This document shows positions 53,094 through 60,600 of a stretch of 64,000 bases of DNA, piece by piece. Origin of the DNA: Actinomycetes bacterium (GTDB lineage Bacteria > Actinomycetota > Acidimicrobiia > Acidimicrobiales > RAAP-2); contig JAJXZW010000002.1 of assembly GCA_021779855.1 (NCBI GenBank), forward strand, positions 98,605-162,604. Direction: 5' to 3'. Made by a program: the position numbers and the translations under genes. Below the pieces are notes generated by a model. The model was not told the origin of the DNA, searched no databases, and was given only the letters and a program-made list of their open reading frames with translations. The first letter of the stretch is position 1, and each line of letters opens with the position of its first letter.

Positions 53094-53859
53094 CTTTCAC
53101 CGAGTCAAGAAATGCGGACACACCCTTTCCTGCGTCACCTGCCCTATGAATCATTTGATTCACATCCCGTGCGTGTTCGAGCGCCAAGTCATAACTCATG
53201 TCTTGAACCTGCCTGAAGAGCTCCTTCGTGAAGCGAAGGGCCGACGCGGGTCGTGAGGAGAGTTCTTCACCCAGTTCTATGGCAGTCGGCAGCGTTTCAT
53301 CATCGCTTACCACTCGATTTATCATTCCGGCCGAAAGAGCCTCCGTTGAGTCAATAAGCCGACCTGAGAGCAGCAACTCGAGTGCAACTCGCTGACCCAC
53401 GAGCCGTTCAAGCCTTACCATGACCATGGCTGCCACAAGACCTCGTTTGACCTCGGGGTAGCCAAATTTCGCGCTAGAACCAGCAACAACGAGATCGCAA
53501 GACATTGCAACTCCACAACCACCAGCAACAGCGAACCCGTTCACTGCTGCAATCACTGGCTTCGGAAATTTTGGCAGCATCTGATGCAGATGGAGCGACT
53601 GGTTCGTCCTTGAATAACCGGTCCAAAAGTCGCCGACCTCAATGGTGCGAGAAGTTTCCTTTAGATCTGCGCCTGCACAAAAGGCGGGTCCGTTACCAGT
53701 AAGTACTACAGCTCCGATGCCATCGTCAATTTCGACCGCCTCGAAGGACTGCAGCAACTCTCTTAGCAATTCCGCGTTCAGGGCGTTACGCGCTTCAGGA
53801 CGGTTAAGGGTGATTACCGCCACTCGCCCTTCTCTTCTCAATTGAACAATCTCGCTCAT
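53077..53859 (-). CDS. Crotonase-fold enoyl-CoA hydratase/isomerase (3 of 3)
   Basis: A 260-residue crotonase. NRPEARNALNAELLRELLQ and GPAFCAGADLKE are intact. The first catalytic glutamate is replaced by Gly (G116 in AGGCGVAMSCD) while E136 (FGYPEV) is kept, as in copy 1. The shared FGYPE and loss of the first glutamate suggest that copies 1 and 3 are closer to each other than to copy 2. It overlaps the CoA-transferase gene by 4 nt. Confidence 0.84.
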   Translation of the reverse strand: MSEIVQLRREGRVAVITLNRPEARNALNAELLRELLQSFEAVEIDDGIGAVVLTGNGPAFCAGADLKETSRTIEVGDFWTGYSRTNQSLHLHQMLPKFPKPVIAAVNGFAVAGGCGVAMSCDLVVAGSSAKFGYPEVKRGLVAAMVMVRLERLVGQRVALELLLSGRLIDSTEALSAGMINRVVSDDETLPTAIELGEELSSRPASALRFTKELFRQVQDMSYDLALEHARDVNQMIHRAGDAGKGVSAFLDSVKGAKGE

Positions 53860-55100
53860 GGATGGGACTCACTTTCTGCGACAACTACTTTCCGCTTGAC
53901 CAACCTCTCGAGATCCTCCTTCGAGTAACCAATTTCCTGCAATACCTCCGCCGTATGTTGCCCAAGTCGCGGAGGTGGTGAAGCAATCCGAGTAGGCGAT
54001 TCGGACAGTTTGAGCGGTGAATTGATAGCGGGTACGTTGCCATATCCAGGTACCCAGTAACTCTGAACAATCTTCCGTGCCTTCACTTGCGGCAAGTCAA
54101 ACACTTCATCAATCGAGAAGATTGGGGAGTACGCAATTGTCGCATCGTCTAGAAGTTCAGCCCACTCTTCTGACGAACGAGACCTAAAGATCTGCCGTAT
54201 CTTTGGATACAAGGTTTGCTGGTTCGCCACGCGCGCAGCTGGGCTTTCGTACCGCTCGTCGTCAATCCACTCTGAGTGGCCGAGCAATCCACAAAACGCA
54301 GGCCACTGGCGCTGGTTCGGAACAACTTGAATGAGCTTGCCATCACCACATTCGAAGGCCGCTGATGGAACTCTCTGCGGATTTTCCGTGCCATTACGCT
54401 GCGGCACAACACCCGTGAGCAAATACCGGGTACCAACGACACTCAACATCGAGACCATCACATCCAACATGGACATGTCGATGTGCTGCCCCACTCTCGT
54501 ACGTTCGCGGTGGAACAACGCGCCCAGAATTGCAAACGACCCGTATATCGCAGTAGAAACATCAGCAATCGGAACAATCGTTTTTACCGGACCTCGACCC
54601 GCCTCACCCGTCAAACTCATAAAACCGCTTGCTGCCTGAAGAATTGGGTCATAGCCGCGCTTCTCACGCCATGGTCCATCTTGTCCATATCCGGACAGCG
54701 AATAGTAAATGGCGCTCGGATTCAACTCTCGAATGGCTTCATAGCCGACACCAAGGCGATCCGCTACACCGGGTGTGAAACTCTGCATCACCACATCTGC
54801 CCGAGCTGCCAATTCAAGAATTACCTTCTTGCCATCTTCATCCTTGAGATTGATTGCTATACCGCGCTTGCTTCGATTGATTGTTGAGAAGTACCCACTC
54901 ACTCCATCGATGAACGGGGGCCATGACCGCGTTTCATCACCCCGATCGGGATGTTCAACCTTGACAACGTCCGCGCCGAGTTCTGCCAACATCATCGATG
55001 TGTATGGACCGGAAAGGTCTCGACAGAGATCAAGAACGCGAATCCCTGAGAGCAGTCGCCTCTCAGATCCGTCCTCTTGTGATTCAATGTTGCTAGTCAT
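53856..55100 (-). CDS. CaiB/BaiF family (class III) CoA transferase
   Basis: A 414-residue transferase moving CoA between carboxylic acids. GIRVLDLCRDLSGPYTSMMLAELGADVVKVEHPDRGDETR is split here as family motifs at the N-terminus. The catalytic aspartate is D180 in VPIADVSTAIYG. NRSKRGIAINLKDEDG and QHIDMSMLDVMVSML are also typical. It offers a second way of CoA activation besides the synthetase. It overlaps the lyase gene by 8 nt. Acid partner unknown. Confidence 0.88.
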   Translation of the reverse strand: MTSNIESQEDGSERRLLSGIRVLDLCRDLSGPYTSMMLAELGADVVKVEHPDRGDETRSWPPFIDGVSGYFSTINRSKRGIAINLKDEDGKKVILELAARADVVMQSFTPGVADRLGVGYEAIRELNPSAIYYSLSGYGQDGPWREKRGYDPILQAASGFMSLTGEAGRGPVKTIVPIADVSTAIYGSFAILGALFHRERTRVGQHIDMSMLDVMVSMLSVVGTRYLLTGVVPQRNGTENPQRVPSAAFECGDGKLIQVVPNQRQWPAFCGLLGHSEWIDDERYESPAARVANQQTLYPKIRQIFRSRSSEEWAELLDDATIAYSPIFSIDEVFDLPQVKARKIVQSYWVPGYGNVPAINSPLKLSESPTRIASPPPRLGQHTAEVLQEIGYSKEDLERLVKRKVVVAESESHP

Positions 55101-56010
55101 CAGATGCCTCCGCCTCGGATCTAAACAGTCGACCGACTTTGCTCGGCAAGGGTCTCTTCAAAACATTTGCCAAAAAGTTGTACGCGTCAATCGCAAGATC
55201 AAAGTCAACTCCAGTATCAATGTCCATCGACCGGCACAAATGGAGAAGCTCTTCAGTTGCAAGATTTCCGGCCGAGTTCCTTGTGAATGGCGAACCACCT
55301 ATACCCCCGGTGGCACTGTCAAAGTGCGTAACACCCGCTTCCATGGCCGCTACTGTGTTTGCAATTGCCATGCCACGTGTATCGTGAAAGTGCATGCTCA
55401 GTTCGATCGTCGGGTAGTTTTCGAGGATCTTTGTGGCTAATAGTTGAACTTGCTTCGGGTTCGCTTCACCGCTAGTGTCTCCAAGCGCAATTGCGCTCGC
55501 GCCAGCTTCAACAAATCGCCTCACCAAATGAGTGACGCGGTCAATGTCTATGTCTTCCCCGTAAGGTGATCCGAAGGCTGTCGCCACTGTTCCAATTGCC
55601 GAACGATCACTAGCGCGCGTAATGCGTATGACACTCTCTGCCTCGTCCATTGCGTCCTCGGTGCTTCGACCAACCCCTGACTGGTTACCTCTCTCGCTCG
55701 CGGCAACAAAGACGACTATTGCGTCAGCACCTGCCTCAATGGCGCGTTCAGCACCTTTGATATTGGGGACCGTTGCGTCATATGTAACTCCACTACGCTT
55801 CGCAATTGCCGCAAATACCTCTCGCGCGTCTGCCATTTGCGGAACTGCCCTTGGACTCACAAATGACGCAACATTGATTTTCGCGAATCCGGCAGCAGAC
55901 AGCATGTCAACGAGGTGTACCTTCTCTTCAGTAGAGACGATGACGGGTTCGCTTTGTAAACCATCTCTCGGAGACACCTCGCGGATGGTGACGTTGGATG
56001 GCAGGTTCAC
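55093..56010 (-). CDS. HMG-CoA lyase-like TIM-barrel enzyme with Cys-to-Ser change
   Basis: A 305-residue DRE-TIM lyase. VSPRDGLQSEP (R15, D16) and the metal histidines H207/H209 in HFHDTRG match hydroxymethylglutaryl-CoA lyase. The G-loop that holds the catalytic cysteine in known lyases (GGLGGCP) reads GGIGGSP, with S240 in its place. Aldol-type cleavage of a 3-hydroxy-3-methyl-type acyl-CoA is expected, but the change may point to another substrate or altered rate. GTG 56010 starts it, about 94 bp after the LLM gene. Confidence 0.82.
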   Translation of the reverse strand: MNLPSNVTIREVSPRDGLQSEPVIVSTEEKVHLVDMLSAAGFAKINVASFVSPRAVPQMADAREVFAAIAKRSGVTYDATVPNIKGAERAIEAGADAIVVFVAASERGNQSGVGRSTEDAMDEAESVIRITRASDRSAIGTVATAFGSPYGEDIDIDRVTHLVRRFVEAGASAIALGDTSGEANPKQVQLLATKILENYPTIELSMHFHDTRGMAIANTVAAMEAGVTHFDSATGGIGGSPFTRNSAGNLATEELLHLCRSMDIDTGVDFDLAIDAYNFLANVLKRPLPSKVGRLFRSEAEASDD

Positions 56011-56104
56011 CTTTCCACCTCACTAACTCGTTGGTAGGAGTTGGCTCCCCAGATCGCCACGCTGACGAGGACGACGCGCACTGCACCCTCGTACAGCTCA
56101 CCAA

Positions 56105-57160
56105 TCACGAGTACGTCCTTAAGGTTCGCAAACGCGGCGCGATAACGTTGGCCAGGAGTTCGAGCTGCCGCGTCGAAGAGTTCAGCATCGTCAATATGAA
56201 CCATTCGGGAGAAATCGAGTCTCCTAAGAGGAGATCGACTCGCTCGATGATTTCATCTACCGACCCGATCAGGTACGTATCCCTGGCCTCCTGAATCGAG
56301 CCCCCGAAGAAAGCCGACAAGCCCTGCACGAGATCCTCTTCATCCTCTCGGGTTTCCACACAGTGAAACCAGTGTGAAAAGGCAAATGACACGCCCCCGG
56401 GCCTCTTCGCAGCCGATGCTTCAATGTTGACCCTTGCCCATGCATCGCTGAGCAGGTGGGGACTTATGCACGTGCGATGCGCGGCATCGTAGAGCATCGG
56501 TACCCATACGTCTGCCTGTCGACCAACACGCGCAAGCGAACGTTCCGTTGCCTTACTGAGAGACGTCCCGCCCCAAACATCATTCGACATTGGCCCGAAC
56601 GATCCCAACCATATTGGCGGACCACCCACCCGATAGGGCAATGGACTAATTGCGACGTCTTTCAGACTGTAGTAGCGCCCTTCGAAGCTTACGCTCTCCC
56701 CAGTCCATAAGCGTCGAATGATCGTAATGCTCTCTTCCAGTCTCCCCGCCGCTTCAGCCTTTGGAATGCCCAGTGTCTCAAACTCATGGAGGTTCCATCC
56801 AGCGCCAAGGGGAAGCAGCAGTCGGCCCTCTGAGAGCAAGTCAAGTGATGCCGCCACCTTTGCAAGTTGGACAGGATGACGAAACGGAGCGACGAGCACA
56901 AGTGGGGATACAAAAATCTTCTTGCTGCGGGCAGCCATCGCTGCGAGCGTGACAGTAACTTCTGTGTGGCTCGACCGATATACCGGCCTACCATTCGCAT
57001 GAACGCTAGACAGCATCCGGTCACCGAAGAAAATCGCGTCCAGTCCAAGTGTCTCGCCCAAAGTCGTTAACCCGAGCTCGGTCTTGAAGGGATTCCGCTC
57101 CGCCGTCGCCCAAACTGCAGGACGAAACCCTACTTTTGGCACCGTTTCACCGTGGACCAT
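56105..57160 (-). CDS. LLM-class flavin- or F420-dependent oxidoreductase
   Basis: A 351-residue luciferase-like TIM-barrel enzyme. LLLPLGAGWNLHEFETLGIP, ITIIRRLWTGESVSFEGRYYSL and PPIWLGSFGPM match the family in which FMNH2 or F420H2 is used for monooxygenation or reduction. Many actinobacterial members use F420. The ATG at 57160 follows GGAGG (57169-57173) at 8 nt; two in-frame codons GTG-AGG precede it. The start codon lies in a long hairpin. It could oxidise a cyclic ketone or a C-H bond of the island substrate, which is inference. Confidence 0.82.
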   Translation of the reverse strand: MVHGETVPKVGFRPAVWATAERNPFKTELGLTTLGETLGLDAIFFGDRMLSSVHANGRPVYRSSHTEVTVTLAAMAARSKKIFVSPLVLVAPFRHPVQLAKVAASLDLLSEGRLLLPLGAGWNLHEFETLGIPKAEAAGRLEESITIIRRLWTGESVSFEGRYYSLKDVAISPLPYRVGGPPIWLGSFGPMSNDVWGGTSLSKATERSLARVGRQADVWVPMLYDAAHRTCISPHLLSDAWARVNIEASAAKRPGGVSFAFSHWFHCVETREDEEDLVQGLSAFFGGSIQEARDTYLIGSVDEIIERVDLLLGDSISPEWFILTMLNSSTRQLELLANVIAPRLRTLRTYS

Positions 57161-57202
57161 CCTCACCTCCAGGGGAGCTTTGAGCGTGAGGATGGTCCAC
57201 GG
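57150..57202 (-). promoter_or_regulatory. Perfect 17-bp hairpin over the LLM gene start
   Basis: Bases 57150-57166 are an exact inverted copy of 57186-57202, with a 19-nt loop. On the mRNA the stem's 3' arm contains the ATG (57160) and part of the purine-rich site. Folding would hide the start codon. As DNA it could equally be an operator. Confidence 0.7.
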
Positions 57203-57312
57203 AAGACCGCCCGATCCTCGGTATCCGACCGTTGGTCTGCCCCGGCGACGGCTCTTGCCATTTCGCCCAAGACAGGGATGACGCTGACGGCGCGATCCAC
57301 AATGAATGTCAC
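57203..57312. other. Spacer between binding-protein and LLM genes
   Basis: No coding potential is seen. Only the hairpin at its left border stands out. Together with 57161-57202 this is the largest gap in the catabolic part of the operon. Confidence 0.4.
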
Positions 57313-58500
57313 TTACGGAACGTAAATCGGCTTGCTAGCGCCACCAGTCTCCAACTGCTCAACACCGACTTTCTCGCTTACGGTGCCGGTGTTCTCCACC
57401 TTCCATGCGCCACCTACGACCTGAATTGTGCCCATTGAGCGAAGAGCCTCAATTAGATTCTGCCCTGTCACTGGCTTGTTCTTCAACTGCAGATGATGGA
57501 TTCCGTCAGCAACGAGAAGCATGTTGTTGTAGACACTTGTGAAGCTCTCGAGTTCATTTACCTGATTTGGGTACTCGGCCTTTACTGTGGTTATGAACTG
57601 CTGCGTCACCTGGTTCTTGTCCTTTAGGTTGACGACCGGCGTGGTGTATTGATAACTCCCTGCATTGGGATCGGCCTGTAGGGCTGGCGTCACGGAGTCC
57701 GCAAACCCTGCATATTCGACGTGCACTCCGTCGGCTACAAGCTCGTCCATGATTTCTTGATTGTTGCCCGACACGTCACCGCTCGTCGCGAGATAGACCA
57801 ACGTGTTCTTATCCGAGGAACCAATTGCTGAAGCAATCTGAGATACCTGCGAAGAATAGTTAGTCGCGGTCGGACTCACTTGTATGTCAGCCAATACCTT
57901 TCCTCCAGCCTTGGGCACGTCGGCATTGATCGCCTTCTCTAACCCCTGACCGAGAGGCTCCTCGGTGTACAGAACAACCCACCGTGTGTAGCCTTCCTTC
58001 TGAACAGCAAACGGGGCGTATGCGGCGATTTGTTGATTGCCCAATGGCAGGACCGATAGCAGATACGGCGACAGGTTGTACAAGTTGGGACCAGTCGCAC
58101 CTGGGTTGATCTCCAATACCTTATTGCGAGAAGCAATAGGTACGACTGCGGACACCGGTGAAGTGAAGAGCACCTGCATCACAGCGACATGGTGAATTGA
58201 AATAGCCTGCTCAGCCGCGGTCACCGCAGGCGCGGGCAGCGCCTGAGAGTCGTAGTAGTAGTTCTTGATCGACCCCGAAATGATGTGATCCTTCGCGATA
58301 TTTGCGATTGCCAGGTTGTCGAGCTTCTCCGCAAGGATTCCATATGGAGCAGCAGCAGTTGACAGCGGCACAATCGAAGCCATGCTGTAGACAGTTCCAG
58401 AGCCGGCTGATGCTACCGACCCCGTCGACATCACAAGCATCATTCCCAGTGTCAGCGTCGCTCCTACCACAAGTGCCCTTGGCCTCATGTGATGCCTCAT
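57313..58500 (-). CDS. Periplasmic-binding-type ABC substrate-binding protein (Peripla_BP_6-like)
   Basis: A 395-residue exported receptor. MRHHMRPRALVVGATL-type basic start, hydrophobic core and an ASAGS cleavage region form a Sec signal; no lipobox cysteine is seen, unusual for a Gram-positive binding protein. The mature part has LSTAAAPYGILAEKL and the two-lobed pattern of Leu/Ile/Val-binding proteins (VVLYTEEPLGQGLEKAI; VEYAGFADSVTPAL; FTSVYNNMLLVADGI). GAGGGGGAAG (58504-58513) supports ATG 58500. It heads the operon that ends in livHMGF and presumably binds the growth substrate. Confidence 0.8.
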   Translation of the reverse strand: MRHHMRPRALVVGATLTLGMMLVMSTGSVASAGSGTVYSMASIVPLSTAAAPYGILAEKLDNLAIANIAKDHIISGSIKNYYYDSQALPAPAVTAAEQAISIHHVAVMQVLFTSPVSAVVPIASRNKVLEINPGATGPNLYNLSPYLLSVLPLGNQQIAAYAPFAVQKEGYTRWVVLYTEEPLGQGLEKAINADVPKAGGKVLADIQVSPTATNYSSQVSQIASAIGSSDKNTLVYLATSGDVSGNNQEIMDELVADGVHVEYAGFADSVTPALQADPNAGSYQYTTPVVNLKDKNQVTQQFITTVKAEYPNQVNELESFTSVYNNMLLVADGIHHLQLKNKPVTGQNLIEALRSMGTIQVVGGAWKVENTGTVSEKVGVEQLETGGASKPIYVP

Positions 58501-58990
58501 TCGTCTTCCCCCTCTATTCCTTCTGCTATAAGCCTCAGCCGCAGTTGAGACTCCCTCATTTTCATCACGCCTGCATCGAAAGATGAGTGCACTGAGGCTC
58601 CATTTGGTCATGCGCTTGGCACTTCATAACTCGCGCGTCCCCAGAGACCCCAGCCTCAACCCAACATCAGAACTGCCGATTCTGCGTAATTCACTCTCGC
58701 TCAGGTGTTCGTCTACCGCACACCCGTTCTTCTAGTGAACATCGTACACAAACCGTCACGACATGTCAAGGGTCCTCATTGCATGCTCCAACGGTTTCCA
58801 TCGAGGGATCTTCTGAGTCGAATTCGGACTTGGTGCTTGGTTACGTTCGTGCACGAGTGGGAGAGTAGTGTTCTTATCATGAACTTTCGGGCGGTCTGCG
58901 AACTCTTGAGATGGAAGGCCGCCCGAGAGATGGCGCTCGTAGCGAAACCTCGCACCGGTCTCGACTTGACCGCGCGATCTATGTCAACCA
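58501..58990. promoter_or_regulatory. Divergent control region of the island
   Basis: This 490-bp region separates the minus-strand catabolic operon from catI-like genes on the plus strand. It holds a GTTCG-N5-CGCAC site (58707-58721), the palindrome TCGTGCACGA (58847-58856) and GTTC-N7-GAAC (58725-58739). A 97-codon plus-strand frame spanning 58705-58998 resembles nothing and overlaps the start of the CoA-transferase gene, so I treat it as non-coding. Confidence 0.5.
58707..58721 (+). promoter_or_regulatory. PcaR/PobR-like operator candidate
   Basis: GTTCGTCTACCGCAC has the same two half-sites (GTTCG and CGCAC, 5-nt spacing) as the PcaR site that I recall for Pseudomonas putida, GTTCGATAATCGCAC. 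An IclR/PcaR-type regulator is encoded at the end of the plus-strand operon. It lies between the divergent operons. Confidence 0.45.
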
Positions 58991-59809
58991 ATGACTGAAA
59001 TCATTCCACTCAAAGACGCCGTGCGTCTTCTAATCCATGACGGTGACTGCGTTGCACTTGAGGGCTTCACTCATCTGATCCCCTTTGCCGCCGGTCACGA
59101 AGTGATTCGTCAAGGTCGGCGCAATCTAACTTTGGTGCGACTCACCCCTGACATCATCTTTGACCAGATGATCGGTATGGGTTGCGCAAGAGAGTTGATC
59201 TTCTCATGGGGAGGCAATCCCGGTGTCGGCTCGCTACACAGACTCCGCGATGCAGTAGAGAACGCATGGCCCAATCCGATTCTTCTTGATGAACATAGTC
59301 ATGCCGGCTTAGCAAATCGCTACGTAGCCGGCGCGTCAGGACTACCTTTCGCAGTACTTCGCGGCTACACGGGCACTGGCCTATCTTCGGTGTCTCCGCA
59401 ACTGGCCCCGATTGTTTGCCCATTCACCGGAGAGGTGTTGACCGCCGTGCGGGCACTCAATCCAGATGTGTCAGTAATCCACGCTCAACAAGCGGACCGC
59501 AATGGCAACGTGCAGATGTGGGGAATCACGGGCGTCCAGAAGGAGGCGGTATTGTCTGCGACTCGTTCACTCGTCACTGTTGAACAACTCGTTGATTCTC
59601 TTGACCCGCACCCCGGAGCCGTAGTGCTGCCCAGTTGGGCAATTACCGCAGTGTCATTGGTCCCCGGTGGTTCCTATCCTTCGTACGCGATGGGCTTTTC
59701 TGAACGAGATAATGCCTTCTATCGGGCCTGGGATGCAATCAGCCGGGACCGCGCGAGCTTTGCGCGATGGATGGACGACAATGTGCTGGGACATCTCAGC
59801 CGCACATGA
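58991..59809 (+). CDS. catI: 3-oxoadipate CoA-transferase subunit A (CatI/GctA-like)
   Basis: A 272-residue class I CoA-transferase alpha subunit. DGDCVALEGFTHLIPFAAGHEVIRQ is split over residues 17-41, followed by LTPDIIFDQMIGMGCARELIFSWGGNPGVGSLHRLRDAVE in parts; these match the CatI group from chlorocatechol-degrading pseudomonads, not the shorter PcaI type. It would transfer CoA from succinyl-CoA to 3-oxoadipate. ATG 58991 has no obvious ribosome-binding site. The stop overlaps catJ. Glutaconate as substrate is an alternative. Confidence 0.78.
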   Translation: MTEIIPLKDAVRLLIHDGDCVALEGFTHLIPFAAGHEVIRQGRRNLTLVRLTPDIIFDQMIGMGCARELIFSWGGNPGVGSLHRLRDAVENAWPNPILLDEHSHAGLANRYVAGASGLPFAVLRGYTGTGLSSVSPQLAPIVCPFTGEVLTAVRALNPDVSVIHAQQADRNGNVQMWGITGVQKEAVLSATRSLVTVEQLVDSLDPHPGAVVLPSWAITAVSLVPGGSYPSYAMGFSERDNAFYRAWDAISRDRASFARWMDDNVLGHLSRT

Positions 59810-60600
59810 ATAACTCCGGAGAGAGGGCCGACCCCCGTTCGTGCGAATTCTCAACCGACGAGATCATGACCGTCGCCGCTGCGCGACAATTGCCAGATGG
59901 TGCGACATGCTTTGTTGGGATTGGGCTTCCGAGCACGGCCGCAAACCTCGCAAGGCTCCTCCACGCTCCGCAAATCGTTCTCGTATATGAGTCAGGAACC
60001 ATTGGCGCGAAGCCCTCACACCTTCCCCTTTCCATCGGAGATGGTGAACTTGCTCAAACAGCTGACTCCGTCGTGTCGGTCCCTGAGATTTTTAACTATT
60101 GGCTGCAAGGGGGGCACATCGACATCGGAATGTTAGGCGCCGCGCAGATCGATAGATTCGCCAATCTCAACAGCACGGTCATAGGACCATATGACGCACC
60201 CAGGGTCCGTCTCCCAGGTGCGGGAGGTGCCCCAGAGATCGCGACATCGTGTGGTGAAGTCATCATCGTCATGCGTCAGTCGATCCGAACCTTTGTGAGA
60301 GATCTCGACTTTGTCACGTCAGTCGGACACGGAATCGGTTGGGGAGATCGACAACGGCTCGGATTGCCCGGTAAGGGACCGACTCTCGTTGTCACCGACC
60401 TCGGATTACTTTGCCCAGATCCTCAAAGTTCCGAACTTGTCCTCACTCACCTCCACCCTGGGGTGACTCGCGATCAGGTTACTCGAGCAACAGCCTGGCC
60501 GCTCCGCATTTCAGACGAGGTTCAAATAACTCCTGCACCAACGACCGACGAACTGAGAGTACTCCGGGGACTAAGAAGTACAGAGGGAGTAGACGGATGA
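59806..60600 (+). CDS. catJ: 3-oxoadipate CoA-transferase subunit B (CatJ/GctB-like)
   Basis: A 264-residue beta subunit carrying the catalytic glutamate, E62 in VYESGTIGAKP. GIGLPSTAANLARLLHAP and GAAQIDRFANLNSTVIG are family motifs. ATG 59806 lies in the catI stop (ATGA), and its own stop overlaps the thiolase start by 4 nt. The three genes are a single coupled unit for the last steps of the 3-oxoadipate route. Confidence 0.8.
   Translation: MNNSGERADPRSCEFSTDEIMTVAAARQLPDGATCFVGIGLPSTAANLARLLHAPQIVLVYESGTIGAKPSHLPLSIGDGELAQTADSVVSVPEIFNYWLQGGHIDIGMLGAAQIDRFANLNSTVIGPYDAPRVRLPGAGGAPEIATSCGEVIIVMRQSIRTFVRDLDFVTSVGHGIGWGDRQRLGLPGKGPTLVVTDLGLLCPDPQSSELVLTHLHPGVTRDQVTRATAWPLRISDEVQITPAPTTDELRVLRGLRSTEGVDG

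Noticed and set aside
56007..56204. 65-codon minus-strand frame ending in a GTGA overlap with the lyase gene
   Set aside because: Most of it lies within the LLM gene in another frame and has no ribosome-binding site. The overlap with the lyase start could be chance.
56105..57166. Start of the LLM gene at GTG 57166
   Set aside because: The ATG at 57160 is better spaced from GGAGG (57169-57173); the GTG would be only 2 nt from it.
58705..58998. 97-codon plus-strand frame in the divergent island promoter region
   Set aside because: It has no ribosome-binding site or recognisable motif, and overlaps the catI start in another frame.
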